Shown here: positions 8,130 to 16,231 of the stretch, piece after piece
Layout: each line of letters starts with the position of its first letter
Position numbering within the stretch: the first letter of the stretch is position 1
Assembly (NCBI RefSeq): GCF_000733295.1
Contig: NZ_JPMI01000008.1
Span: 1 to 64,000 of the forward strand
Direction: 5' to 3'
DNA length: 64,000 nucleotides
DNA from: Archangium violaceum Cb vi76
Lineage (GTDB): Bacteria > Myxococcota > Myxococcia > Myxococcales > Myxococcaceae
Program-made: the position numbers and the translations under genes
Notes under the pieces: model-generated
Seen by the model: the letters and a program-made list of their open reading frames with translations, nothing else
What the model was told of the DNA's origin: nothing
The model's database searches: none

Positions 8130-10073
8130 TCAGCGCCCGCCCCCGCGCTCCTTGTCGAACCGGACGAAATAACTCCGCACCGCGGAATCGATGAGGTCCT
8201 GATCCAACTGCGGCGCCATTCCGCGGTAGTGCGCCATATCGATCATCTGATCGAGCAGGTCACGAGGCTGGCATGCGGCGAAGCGGCGGCCAACGGGCTT
8301 GTAATGGGTATCGATGAGGTACTGGACCATCTCGGAGTCATAGGGAACGCCGCGCTTGCGGCACATGACGTCGAAGATCTGATGGAACAGCTCCTCATCG
8401 GGGGGCTGGACCTCGAGCTTGTAGCGGACGCGGCGGAGGAAGGCGTCGTCGACGAGGTCACTGGGATCGAGGTTGGTGGAGAAGGCGGCGAAGACGTCGA
8501 AGGGGACCTGGATCTTCTTGCCGGTGTGGAGCGTGAGCATGTCCACATCGCTCTCGAGCGGGACGATCCACCGGTTGAGGAGATCCTTCGGGGAGACCTT
8601 CTGACGGCCGAAGTCGTCGATGAGGAGCATCCCGTTGGTGGCCTTCATCTGGAAGGGGGCCTCGTAGTACTTGACCTCGGGGGAGTAGACGAGGTCGAGC
8701 ATCTCGAGGGTGAGCTCACCGCCGACGACGACGAGGGGCCGGCGGCAGCGGACCCAGCGCCGATCATAGGAGGGGGTGGTGTCGTCGTCCTCGATGGGCT
8801 TGTGGAGGATGCTGTCGTAGATGCGGACGACGAAGTCGTCGATGAGGATGGCGTGGGGGACGAAGATCTCGCCGTCGAAGCAGTTGACCATGCCCTGGCA
8901 GATGGCGGTTTTTCCGTTGCCGGGGGGCCCGTAGAAGAAGATGGCGCGGCCCGAGTTCATGGCGGGGCCGATGCCATCGAAGATGTAGTCGCGGATGATG
9001 AGGTCGCCGAACTGGTCCTCCATCCGGTTGCGGGTGATGCGATTGCCGCGGACGGTCTGCTTCTTGACCGAGTCGATCCACTCCTGGAGGGTGACGGGAG
9101 CGGGGCCGTTGTAGCGGTTGCGATCGAGGATCTGCCGCAGCACGTCGGTGGCGAACGTGGTGAGCTGGTAGATCATCGTGGACTTGCCCACGCCCGAGCC
9201 GCCGCCGCCGCGGATGTCGATGTACTTCTGGCGGCGCAGGCCCTCGACGACCTCATCGATGATGGTGGAGGGGAGCTTGAGGCGGTTGGCGATGTCCATG
9301 CCCCGCATCTCGCCGGCGTAGAAGATGGCCTTGAGGACGAGCTCCTCCACCATGGAGGCGGTGAGCCCCGTCTCGGAGAGGGTGCGCGGCTGGGCGGGCC
9401 AGAAGCCGGCGGAGCTCGGAGCGCCCCCACCGTCGGCGATGGCGGCGCGGCGCATGGTGCCGGTCATCCTGCGCTCGGAGCCGGGAACGGCCATGCCACC
9501 CATCGTGGGCCGCCGCATCTCGACGGGGACGGGAGGCAGCTCCGACGTCGGGACGGGGGGAGCGGAACGGCGCTGATCCACGATGACGGAGGGCAGATCC
9601 ATGGAGGGCACCGGCGGGGCCGGGCGGCGCTGTTGCTCCATGGGGACGGGAGCCATCTCCATGCTGGGCACGGGAGGCGCGGACCGCTTCTCCAGGGGAA
9701 CGGCGGCCAGGTCCATGCTGGGCACGGGAGGAGCCTGGCGGCGCAGCTCCGCGGGCACGGGGGGGAGCTGCTCCGTGGGAAGGTTGGAGATGACGCGGCG
9801 GGCCTCGGGGCTGGGAGGGCTCGGGGCGCGGCGCTCGAGGAAGGGACTGGGACCGAGGGGACGGCGCTCGGGGGCACCGCCCTGGGGGGGAGTCCGCGCC
9901 GGGCCGCCCTGGGCGGGACCCTGCCCCGAGGGGTTCCGGAGCTTGGGAGGCGCGGAGAGCACATTGCCCACGGGGGGAGTCTCCCGTGGGTTGGCGGTGT
10001 GACCCGTGTCGGTCTCGAATTCGGGGGACTCGAATGGAGGGGGATTCGCCCCTGGCCTCCGCTGCTCGGGCAT
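8130..10073 (-). CDS. AAA-type ATPase with proline-rich repeat N-terminus
   Basis: A 647-residue protein in two parts. Residues 1-190 are disordered and proline-rich, with about five 18-residue repeats built on APPVPSM[DE]L..VP..RR at about 101-189. A winged-helix-like segment (VEGLRRQKYIDIR) precedes the AAA module. Walker A is GPPGNGKT (about 382-389), Walker B is GMLLIDDFGRQ, and a probable arginine finger lies in FLRRVRYKLEV. The module resembles MoxR/ClpX-like predicted ATPases that bind a target through their variable N-terminus. Partners are unknown. It is convergent with the WbqC-like gene and divergent from the acyl-CoA dehydrogenase gene. Confidence 0.85.
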   Translation of the reverse strand: MPEQRRPGANPPPFESPEFETDTGHTANPRETPPVGNVLSAPPKLRNPSGQGPAQGGPARTPPQGGAPERRPLGPSPFLERRAPSPPSPEARRVISNLPTEQLPPVPAELRRQAPPVPSMDLAAVPLEKRSAPPVPSMEMAPVPMEQQRRPAPPVPSMDLPSVIVDQRRSAPPVPTSELPPVPVEMRRPTMGGMAVPGSERRMTGTMRRAAIADGGGAPSSAGFWPAQPRTLSETGLTASMVEELVLKAIFYAGEMRGMDIANRLKLPSTIIDEVVEGLRRQKYIDIRGGGGSGVGKSTMIYQLTTFATDVLRQILDRNRYNGPAPVTLQEWIDSVKKQTVRGNRITRNRMEDQFGDLIIRDYIFDGIGPAMNSGRAIFFYGPPGNGKTAICQGMVNCFDGEIFVPHAILIDDFVVRIYDSILHKPIEDDDTTPSYDRRWVRCRRPLVVVGGELTLEMLDLVYSPEVKYYEAPFQMKATNGMLLIDDFGRQKVSPKDLLNRWIVPLESDVDMLTLHTGKKIQVPFDVFAAFSTNLDPSDLVDDAFLRRVRYKLEVQPPDEELFHQIFDVMCRKRGVPYDSEMVQYLIDTHYKPVGRRFAACQPRDLLDQMIDMAHYRGMAPQLDQDLIDSAVRSYFVRFDKERGGGR

Positions 10074-10141
10074 GGTTGCTCCGGGTTGGGACGGACGAGT
10101 CTAGCAGGAACCAGGCGCGGCTCGATGCTAGCTTGCCGGGT

Positions 10142-11803
10142 ATGAGCTTCTTCCAGGAACCGCCGAGGCTTGGAAACCAGTACGACGACGACGCGCTGCT
10201 GCGCGGCTACCTGGAGCGGGTGCTGCCGAAGGAGATGCGGACGGGGCTGGAGGACGAGTTCCGGGAGCTGGGCGAGCTGGGAGGCGGGCCCCTGTACCAG
10301 TTCCAGCTCGGGGACCGGTTGAATGAGCCGGAGCTGACGCAGTGGGACGCCTGGGGCCACCGGGTGGACCACATCGAGGTGTCGCCGCTGTGGAAGGAGG
10401 CGGAGACGCTGGCGGCGAAGCGGGGCCTGGTGGCGGTGGCGTACGAGCAGAAGAACGGAGATCGCTCGCGCATCCACCAGTTCGCCCTGAACTACCTGGT
10501 GCAGCCGTCGCTGGACGTCTACTCGTGCCCGCTGGCGATGACGGACGGGGCGGCGCGGACGCTGCTGTCGCTGGGGAACCCGGAGCTGATCGAGCGCGCC
10601 CTGCCCCACCTGACGTCGAGGGACCCGAAGACGTTCTGGACGTCGGGCCAGTGGATGACGGAGCGGACGGGCGGCTCGGACGTGGGGCTGACGCAGACGG
10701 CGGCGAGACAGTCACCCGAGGGGTGGAGGCTGTACGGAACGAAGTGGTTCACCTCGGCGACGACGGCGCAGATGGCGCTGACGCTGGGGAGGCCGGAAGG
10801 GAACGGACCCGGGGGCAAGGGGCTGGCGATCTTCTACGTGGAGACGCGAGGGGCGGACGGGAGGCTGAACGGGATCCAGATCAACCGGCTGAAGGACAAG
10901 CTGGGGACGAGGAAGGTGCCGACGGCGGAGCTGACGCTGGACGGGACGCTGGCGGTACCGGTGGCGGGGCTGACGGACGGCATCCGGAACATGGCGTGGA
11001 TGCTGAACGTGACGCGGACGTGGAACGCGATGGGCGCCGCGTGGAGCATGAGGAGGGCGCTGGCGCTGGCGAGGGACTACGCGAAGCGGCGGGTGCAGTT
11101 CGGGGCGCCGCTGGCGGAGAAGCCGCTGCACGTGGACACGCTGGCGGGGCTGGAGGCCGAGTTCCACGGTGGGTTCCTGCTGGCGTTCCGGGCGGTGGAG
11201 CTGCTGGGGAAGATGGAGGCGAGGACGGCGACGGAGGAGGAGCTGCTGTTGCAGCGGCTGGTGACGCCGTTGGCGAAGCTGACGACGGGGAGGCAGGTGG
11301 TGCACGTGACGTCGGAGGCGGTGGAGAGCTTCGGCGGAGCGGGCTACGTGGAGGACACGGGGCTGCCGAGGCTGCTGGCGGACGCGCAGGTGCTGAGCAT
11401 CTGGGAGGGGACGACGAACGTGCTCTCGCTGGACACGCTGAGGGCGATGGCGAAGGGCGGCGCGCTGGAGGCCTTGTACGCGGACGCGGAGCGACGGCTG
11501 GGGGCGGCGAAGGACGCGGGGCTGAGACCGTGCGTGGCGGCGGCGCAAGACTCGCTGGAGAAGGCGCGGGCGTGGGTGATGAAAGCGATGGAGAACCCGG
11601 CGGGGGTGGAGGCCGGGGCGAGGCGGTTCTCACTGACGCTAGGCCGCACGTACGAGCTGGCGCTGCTGGTGGAGCACGCGCAATGGTGCCTGGACAATGG
11701 ACACGGCCCGAGAGCCATGGCGGCGGCGCGCCGGCTCATGCGCAACGGCGTGGACCTGATCGCCGACATGGACCTGGACGACGCGCGGCTGCTGGTGTCT
11801 TGA
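10142..11803 (+). CDS. Acyl-CoA dehydrogenase, AidB-like
   Basis: A 553-residue flavoprotein of the acyl-CoA dehydrogenase superfamily, closest in architecture to the AidB branch. Visible motifs are the FAD-binding WMTERTGGSDVGLT, the mid-domain YGTKWFTSA, KRRVQFGAPLAEKPLH, and the C-terminal FGGAGYVEDTGLPRLL followed by SIWEGTTNVLSLD, which is the AidB hallmark. It is longer than typical 380-400-residue acyl-CoA dehydrogenases because of the extra C-terminal domain. AidB is linked to alkylation stress in enteric bacteria; the role in myxobacteria is not known. Its stop is 21 bp from the convergent hydrolase gene. Confidence 0.9.
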   Translation: MSFFQEPPRLGNQYDDDALLRGYLERVLPKEMRTGLEDEFRELGELGGGPLYQFQLGDRLNEPELTQWDAWGHRVDHIEVSPLWKEAETLAAKRGLVAVAYEQKNGDRSRIHQFALNYLVQPSLDVYSCPLAMTDGAARTLLSLGNPELIERALPHLTSRDPKTFWTSGQWMTERTGGSDVGLTQTAARQSPEGWRLYGTKWFTSATTAQMALTLGRPEGNGPGGKGLAIFYVETRGADGRLNGIQINRLKDKLGTRKVPTAELTLDGTLAVPVAGLTDGIRNMAWMLNVTRTWNAMGAAWSMRRALALARDYAKRRVQFGAPLAEKPLHVDTLAGLEAEFHGGFLLAFRAVELLGKMEARTATEEELLLQRLVTPLAKLTTGRQVVHVTSEAVESFGGAGYVEDTGLPRLLADAQVLSIWEGTTNVLSLDTLRAMAKGGALEALYADAERRLGAAKDAGLRPCVAAAQDSLEKARAWVMKAMENPAGVEAGARRFSLTLGRTYELALLVEHAQWCLDNGHGPRAMAAARRLMRNGVDLIADMDLDDARLLVS

Positions 11804-11824
11804 CTGTCTTCCCCGCGAGGGTGG

Positions 11825-12649
11825 CTACGAACCACCCTGTGCGAACCGCACCAGCTCTTGAAGAGTGGCGGGTTGATCGAGCACATCATTGTGACGCTTG
11901 CCTTCGAGCAGGCGCACGGTGGCATTCGGGAACAAGGTTCCCAACGTCTGCCCCATGTCCACGGGAACGACCTCATCCCGCGTCCCGTGGACGATGAGCA
12001 CCGGCAGCTTCAGCCCGGGAGCCTTGGCCGCGTTGTCGAACGGATCCCTCACGAGCAGGCTCGCGGGGAGCCACGAGAAGAGCCTCGCCCCCAGTTCCAC
12101 GATGGAGGTGTAGGGTGTGATGAGCACCAGCCGCGAGCCGTGGCCCCGCTTCGCCATCTCGACCGCCACGCCCGAGCCGAGTGATTGTCCCTGCAGCACC
12201 GTGAGTTCGCGAGGCACACCCAGCTGCTGGTGCAGGTGCTCCAGCGCGGTCTCAGCAGCCGCGTAGATGCCAGTCTCGGAAGGCGCCTGCACGGCCGCGA
12301 GCCCATAGCCCGGGTACTCCACCGCGTAGAACCCGAGTCCCGCCTCCTGGAAGCGCTGCGCCAGCCACGCCCCGTCCGCGAGTTGCTCGCCATTGCCGTG
12401 GAAGTGCACCACGGTTGGCGCCCCCGCCGGGGCGGGTACATGGAACGCGTAGACCATCGAGCCGACGGGTCCCGGGATGCGCAGGAGCGTAGCCCCACGC
12501 AGCGAGGGCTCACGAGCCCCTGGAGGGACCGGGAACACCATGTGCCGCTGATTGAGGAACACCAGCAGGCAGATGCCCACGTACGCGATGACCACCGTGA
12601 CCAGTACCAGGAGCAACATCCGCTTCGCTCCTCGGAGGAGACGATCCAT
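11825..12649 (-). CDS. Membrane-anchored alpha/beta hydrolase
   Basis: A 274-residue hydrolase with an N-terminal transmembrane anchor (MLLLVLVTVVIAYVGICLLV) and an alpha/beta-hydrolase domain similar to the ABHD13/Bem46 group. The nucleophile elbow is GQSLGSG, the acid is in HGTRDEVVP and the His is in GKRHNDVL, so the triad is intact. The VVHFHGNGEQ motif supplies the oxyanion hole. Substrate is unknown; members are serine hydrolases acting on lipids or acylated proteins. It lies just downstream of the toxin/immunity operon but has its own 99-bp upstream gap. Confidence 0.88.
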   Translation of the reverse strand: MDRLLRGAKRMLLLVLVTVVIAYVGICLLVFLNQRHMVFPVPPGAREPSLRGATLLRIPGPVGSMVYAFHVPAPAGAPTVVHFHGNGEQLADGAWLAQRFQEAGLGFYAVEYPGYGLAAVQAPSETGIYAAAETALEHLHQQLGVPRELTVLQGQSLGSGVAVEMAKRGHGSRLVLITPYTSIVELGARLFSWLPASLLVRDPFDNAAKAPGLKLPVLIVHGTRDEVVPVDMGQTLGTLFPNATVRLLEGKRHNDVLDQPATLQELVRFAQGGS

Positions 12650-12748
12650 GGCGGTACCTTACGCCAGACCGGTCTCCACGTCAGAACTCCTCATAGTGGC
12701 TTCAAAGTTCCCGCCCTCCACTCCTCCAACGTCCACTCCGCCAAAGCA

Positions 12749-13120
12749 TCAAAGAGGTTTGAAGGTACCTGCTTTCCATTGCTCCAGCGTCAACTCTGCG
12801 GAAAAGCCCACCAAGCTGTCAGGCAGTTTAGCGAGTTCCGCAAGCACTCGCTCCCCCTCACTCGGAGCGAACTCCAAAACAGATACCGCAGCCCAACAAC
12901 GAATCCCCGGTTCTGGATCATCGAGCAACCTCAAAAACTGGAGCTGGGCGTCCAGACCTCTCATTCGCAATTCCCTGCGAATTGCAACGAGAAGATCAAA
13001 CATGCGATTCCCGTCTTTAGGCCTGCCTGCCTCAATGGCACGCCACCTCTCGGCGGAAGCGGTCCTAGTCATTTCAATCAACTGCTCAACCGAAAGCTTC
13101 TTCAACTGCGTCTTCTTCAT
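12749..13120 (-). CDS. DUF2019-like protein, second putative immunity protein
   Basis: A 123-residue helical protein resembling DUF2019 (HEAT-like). Key segments are KLSVEQLIEMTRTASAERW, LLDDPEPGIRCWAAVSVLEF and LTLEQWKAGTF, which parallel the neighbouring DUF2019 protein. The ATG at 13120 is chosen because DUF2019 similarity begins there and the gene then starts 20 bp after its neighbour. The frame extends to 13192, which would overlap that neighbour. G+C is lower than the genome norm (34 of 60 bases in 12901-12960). It is last in the toxin operon, so it is probably a second or alternative immunity protein; this is inferred from position. Confidence 0.75.
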   Translation of the reverse strand: MKKTQLKKLSVEQLIEMTRTASAERWRAIEAGRPKDGNRMFDLLVAIRRELRMRGLDAQLQFLRLLDDPEPGIRCWAAVSVLEFAPSEGERVLAELAKLPDSLVGFSAELTLEQWKAGTFKPL

Positions 13121-13139
13121 GGCATAGGCTTGAAACGCT

Positions 13140-13559
13140 TCAACGTTTGCTAGAGGAGCCCCATGTGGCCGGGTTACCTGGCTCATTGCCACCTTCCTCT
13201 ACAGGGGGGTCTGCGGGGTCCAGGGCCCAGACTCCTTCTTCCCAACGCTTCAATGCCTCGGACGCTCCAAACGCAGCCAGCCCTTCTCCCTTCGATATAT
13301 CCGCCAGAACAGCTTTAGACTCCGCTGTTCGGTGACGAAGCAGATATGCCGCAGCCATGACGCGAACATCCATGCGCGGGTGTTTGAAGAGTACAGCGAG
13401 CGCATCCCGTCCGGCATCCCCATGAGCGCGCAACTTCTTGAACGCGGCAAGGCGCTTATTGGCGTGTTTGTTTCCTGCCTTGGCATCTCCGCGAAAAATC
13501 GCGTCGGTCTGTGCTGCCGTATGGCGGGCAAATGCCTCAACAAGCTCTTCGAGACTCAT
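13140..13559 (-). CDS. DUF2019 protein, putative immunity protein for the SitA-like toxin
   Basis: A 139-residue protein of the DUF2019 family: EELVEAFARHTAAQTDAIF at the N-terminus, KHANKRLAAFKKLRAHG, then the HEAT-like HPRMDVRVMAAAYLLRH and FGASEALKRWEEG. The ATG at 13559 overlaps the toxin stop codon as ATGA, with GCGAGG upstream; the TTG at 13574 is less likely. Translational coupling straight after a toxin gene is the usual arrangement for immunity genes. The lower G+C matches the toxin tip, suggesting both arrived together. Confidence 0.82.
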   Translation of the reverse strand: MSLEELVEAFARHTAAQTDAIFRGDAKAGNKHANKRLAAFKKLRAHGDAGRDALAVLFKHPRMDVRVMAAAYLLRHRTAESKAVLADISKGEGLAAFGASEALKRWEEGVWALDPADPPVEEGGNEPGNPATWGSSSKR

Positions 13560-15010
13560 TTTCGACCTCGCCAAGCTCCACTCCTGATGTTTTCGATGGC
13601 TCTCAATCCAAATTGACGTTGGACTTCATAGGATTGCGTATTAAGCCATTGCCGTACGGTCAAGCCTGGAGAGCCGGTGATGAATTCCTGCTTTGACGAA
13701 TAGAATGCGCTCACGTCAGCATGCAAACCCTCCTCCAAAGGAACGACATTCTCTGTATTGTGCAGAGCTTCAGAGCCAAACCGCTTCAGATTGGCTTCGC
13801 GCTTCTCGACAATGTGATGCCATTGCTTGCCCTCGCCCGCAGGGCCCACGAAGTCCTTGAAGTCGTCGAAGGACTTGAAGGCCCGGTGCCCACTCGGAAG
13901 CACTCTGCCCTCCTTGGGTGTCCCGCTCCCTCCTCCAGAGGATTTGTCACCACCGCCCCGGGCCGCCATGGCCACCGCAGTCATGGGCAGCACGGCCCGG
14001 AGCGTTCCCTCGGGCACGGACACGATGACCCGCTCGGCTCCGACCGCCGCCTCCATCAGGTTCCAGCCGGTGTTGAGCTCGACGGTACGTGAGGCCTGCC
14101 CGAAGCTCGGCAGCTTCGGCGCCCTGGACATGAGTGCCGCTGTCTCCCCGACCGCCGCCGTCCCCACCAAAACGAGAATGCGCACGCTGTTGGGGCCAAT
14201 GACCTGGCCGAACCGCTCGCCCGCCTCGCGCAGCTCCTCGAACGTGGTGGCCCGCGCCGCTTCCTCGGAGAGCCGCCTATAGGCTCGGATCAGATCGAAG
14301 AACTCGAACCCGAGATAGCCCCACAAGAGCAATGCAGCCCCCGCCGCTACGCCCTTGGTCATCACCGGATCCGGTGCCGCCAACAGCGCCATGTAGGCCG
14401 TGATGGAGATGCTGAGCGTCGCCAGCACTCGCGTCGGATCGAGCATGGCCCGCACCTCCGCGTCCACGCCCTCCAGCGCCGGGCCCACCGCCAGGGCCAT
14501 GGCGATGCTTCGCTTGTCATCCTCCTGGAGGAGGGGCCCGTCCTCGAGACGTATGAAGCAGTCACCCGGCGTTCCGCGTTGCTCGCAGTGACGTATGTAG
14601 GACCGGGTCAGTTCTGCCTGCCACGCCTCTCCGTCCGAGCCCCCAGTGCCGGGCATCCACTGGCCGCCGCGTCTCTCAGGGGCGGAGGAGACCACCCGCA
14701 GCGGCATGTCCAGCACCATCCTCACCAGTGCGTCCTTGAACTCCGCCTCCCCGAGTCGCACCGGCGCGAAGTCCGTGGGCAACCTGGCGAAGAGCAGCGC
14801 GTCATGACCCGCCCCTCCCCAGGCCGCCTCTGTCCACTCCCGGGTTTCCGAGGGCTGGCGCATCCCTGGTGGCTGGTCGCGCTGTGCCATCAGCCGTCCC
14901 CCCGAGGACGCGACCGGAGTGCACGCCCCAAGGAGCACCAGCGCCACCAGGGCCAACGCCCCCACCCGCGAGCGCCGCCGCTCACTCGAGGGAGCATGAT
15001 GAGTAGACAT
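13556..15010 (-). CDS. SitA-like lipoprotein toxin with HNH-type C-terminal domain
   Basis: A 484-residue lipoprotein with basic N-terminus ERRRSRVGA and lipobox LLGAC (Cys30). The middle carries hydrophobic segments (ITAYMALLAAPDPVM, GAALLLWGYLGFEFFDLI, ILVLVGTAAVGETAALM) like the conserved region of SitA toxins, which pass between kin cells during TraA/B outer-membrane exchange. After a Gly/Ser linker comes a tip with WHHIVEKREANLKRF (His398, His399), ALHNTENVVPLE (His417) and GLHADVSAFYSSK (His430), an HNH/AHH-type nuclease signature. G+C drops from 40 of 60 bases (14401-14460) to 29 of 60 (13561-13620), marking a swapped tip. SitA assignment is from remembered family features. Confidence 0.72.
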   Translation of the reverse strand: MSTHHAPSSERRRSRVGALALVALVLLGACTPVASSGGRLMAQRDQPPGMRQPSETREWTEAAWGGAGHDALLFARLPTDFAPVRLGEAEFKDALVRMVLDMPLRVVSSAPERRGGQWMPGTGGSDGEAWQAELTRSYIRHCEQRGTPGDCFIRLEDGPLLQEDDKRSIAMALAVGPALEGVDAEVRAMLDPTRVLATLSISITAYMALLAAPDPVMTKGVAAGAALLLWGYLGFEFFDLIRAYRRLSEEAARATTFEELREAGERFGQVIGPNSVRILVLVGTAAVGETAALMSRAPKLPSFGQASRTVELNTGWNLMEAAVGAERVIVSVPEGTLRAVLPMTAVAMAARGGGDKSSGGGSGTPKEGRVLPSGHRAFKSFDDFKDFVGPAGEGKQWHHIVEKREANLKRFGSEALHNTENVVPLEEGLHADVSAFYSSKQEFITGSPGLTVRQWLNTQSYEVQRQFGLRAIENIRSGAWRGRK

Positions 15011-15040
15011 GGCTGGACCTCTCTTTACCTGGGGGTCCAG

Positions 15041-15070
15041 ATGTCAGGTGGTCACGAGTCCCACTGTCAA
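15041..15070 (-). promoter_or_regulatory. Candidate promoter of the toxin operon
   Basis: On the minus strand a perfect TTGACA (15065-15070) is followed after 18 bp by TGACAT (15041-15046). It lies about 30 bp upstream of the toxin ATG, and AGAGAGG stands at ribosome-binding distance from that ATG. The -10 match is weak. Confidence 0.4.
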
Positions 15071-15131
15071 GCCGACGGCTCCGTCAGGGAGCCGGATTGG
15101 TTACGTGCGGCACAACCCCTGGGGCCATACA

Positions 15132-15165
15132 CCCTCACCCCAGCCCGCTCCTAGAGGGAGAGAGC
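15132..15165. repeat. Dispersed palindromic repeat, copy 2 (degenerate)
   Basis: CCCTCACCCCAGCCC followed by GCTCCTAGAGGGAGAG. The hairpin arms are partly eroded compared with other copies. It sits between the divergent toxin operon and SPFH operon promoters. Confidence 0.6.
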
Positions 15166-15187
15166 GCATCCACGGATTCATTCCCTG

Positions 15188-15216
15188 TTGCATCAGTGTC
15201 TTATGGACACTATGTT
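15188..15216 (+). promoter_or_regulatory. Promoter with embedded palindromic operator upstream of SPFH operon
   Basis: A -35-like TTGCAT (15188-15193) and -10-like TATGTT (15211-15216) are exactly 17 bp apart. The spacer is almost entirely the perfect inverted repeat AGTGTC-TTATG-GACACT (15195-15211). A third GTGTC half-site and an AACAC follow at about 15219-15233. Such placement is typical of direct repression, for example by a TetR- or MarR-type regulator, but no regulator gene is adjacent. Confidence 0.55.
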
Positions 15217-15253
15217 GGTGTCAATAAAACACGAAGACAGGAAGAGTCCGGCC

Positions 15254-16231
15254 ATGAGCATCCGGTACATGAAGGCGCCTCCGACGACGTACGTCATGCA
15301 GTTCAAGGATGGACGGGTGAAGCGGGAGGGGCCAGGCCTCTCCTTCTTCTACTGGGCACCCACCACCACCGTGGTCGCCGTGCCGCTCGCCAGCTCGGAC
15401 GTGCCCTTCGCCTTCAACGAGATCACCCAGGACTTCCAGGCCGTCACCCTCCAGGGCCAGCTCACCTACCGCGTGGCCGACCCCAAGCTGCTCGCCGGGC
15501 TGCTCGACTACTCGGTGAAGCCCTCGGGCGAGTACGCCTCGGAAGACCCCTCGAAGCTCGAGGAGCGGCTCGTCCAGATTGCCCAGGTGCGCGCCCGCAC
15601 GGTGGTGCAGTCCATGCCCCTGCGCGAGGTGCTCGTGCAAGCGGCCACCATCGAAGGCAAGGTGCTCGCGGCGCTGCGGGAGACGGAGGCAGTGCGGATG
15701 CTCGGTGTGGAAGTGCAGGGCTTCTCGCTGCTCTCGGCCCGCCCTACCCCGGAGATGGCTCGAGCCCTGGAGGCCGAGGCCCGCGAGGCCCTCCAGCGGC
15801 GCGCGGACGAGGCCATCTACGCCCGCCGCAACGCCGCCGTGGAGCAGGAGCGCCGCATCAAGGAGAACGAGATCGCCACCGAGCTGTCCGTGGAGGCCGG
15901 CAAGCGGCAGATCCGCGAGGCACAGATCGCCGCGGACATCGCCGTGGAGGAGCAGCGCGCCTCCTTCATGGAGCGCTGGAGCGAGAATGAGCGCAAGGCC
16001 GCCGAGGCCAAGGCCTACGCGCTGGAGAAGACGCTCGCCCCGGTGCGGGACGTGGACTGGAAGGTGCTCATGGCAGCGGCCGGAGGCGGGAACGATCCCA
16101 AGCTGAACATCGCGCTCGCCTTCCGCGAGATGGCGGAGAACGCGGGGAAGATTGGCGAGCTGAATGTGTCCCCGGACCTGCTGCGCTCGCTGCTCTCGGC
16201 TCCGTCCGGCAACCAGGGCCGCCATGGCTGA
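15254..16231 (+). CDS. SPFH/band 7 domain protein
   Basis: A 325-residue SPFH (stomatin/prohibitin) protein without an obvious N-terminal membrane anchor. The SPFH domain spans about 10-190 (VPLASSDVPFAFNEITQDF, VTLQGQLTYRVADPKLL, VQSMPLREVLVQA), then a long charged helix (ALQRRADEAIYARRNAAVEQ onward) likely forms a coiled coil for oligomerisation. ATG 15254 is chosen because AGGAAG lies upstream and family similarity begins at SIRYMKAPPTTYVMQF; earlier in-frame ATGs fall in the promoter. Its end overlaps the next gene by 8 bp, so the two proteins are probably made together and may form one complex. Confidence 0.87.
   Translation: MSIRYMKAPPTTYVMQFKDGRVKREGPGLSFFYWAPTTTVVAVPLASSDVPFAFNEITQDFQAVTLQGQLTYRVADPKLLAGLLDYSVKPSGEYASEDPSKLEERLVQIAQVRARTVVQSMPLREVLVQAATIEGKVLAALRETEAVRMLGVEVQGFSLLSARPTPEMARALEAEAREALQRRADEAIYARRNAAVEQERRIKENEIATELSVEAGKRQIREAQIAADIAVEEQRASFMERWSENERKAAEAKAYALEKTLAPVRDVDWKVLMAAAGGGNDPKLNIALAFREMAENAGKIGELNVSPDLLRSLLSAPSGNQGRHG

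Noticed and set aside
9178-9210. A second P-loop-like sequence (GGSGVGKS) in the AAA protein
   Set aside because: It falls in the beta-hairpin of a winged-helix-like segment, where Gly-rich turns are common, and has no matching Walker B; the true P-loop is GPPGNGKT.
8229-10145. A 638-residue open frame on the + strand opposite the AAA ATPase gene
   Set aside because: It is a mirror of the minus-strand gene caused by high G+C; it has no recognisable domain and the minus strand has Walker motifs and normal codon use.
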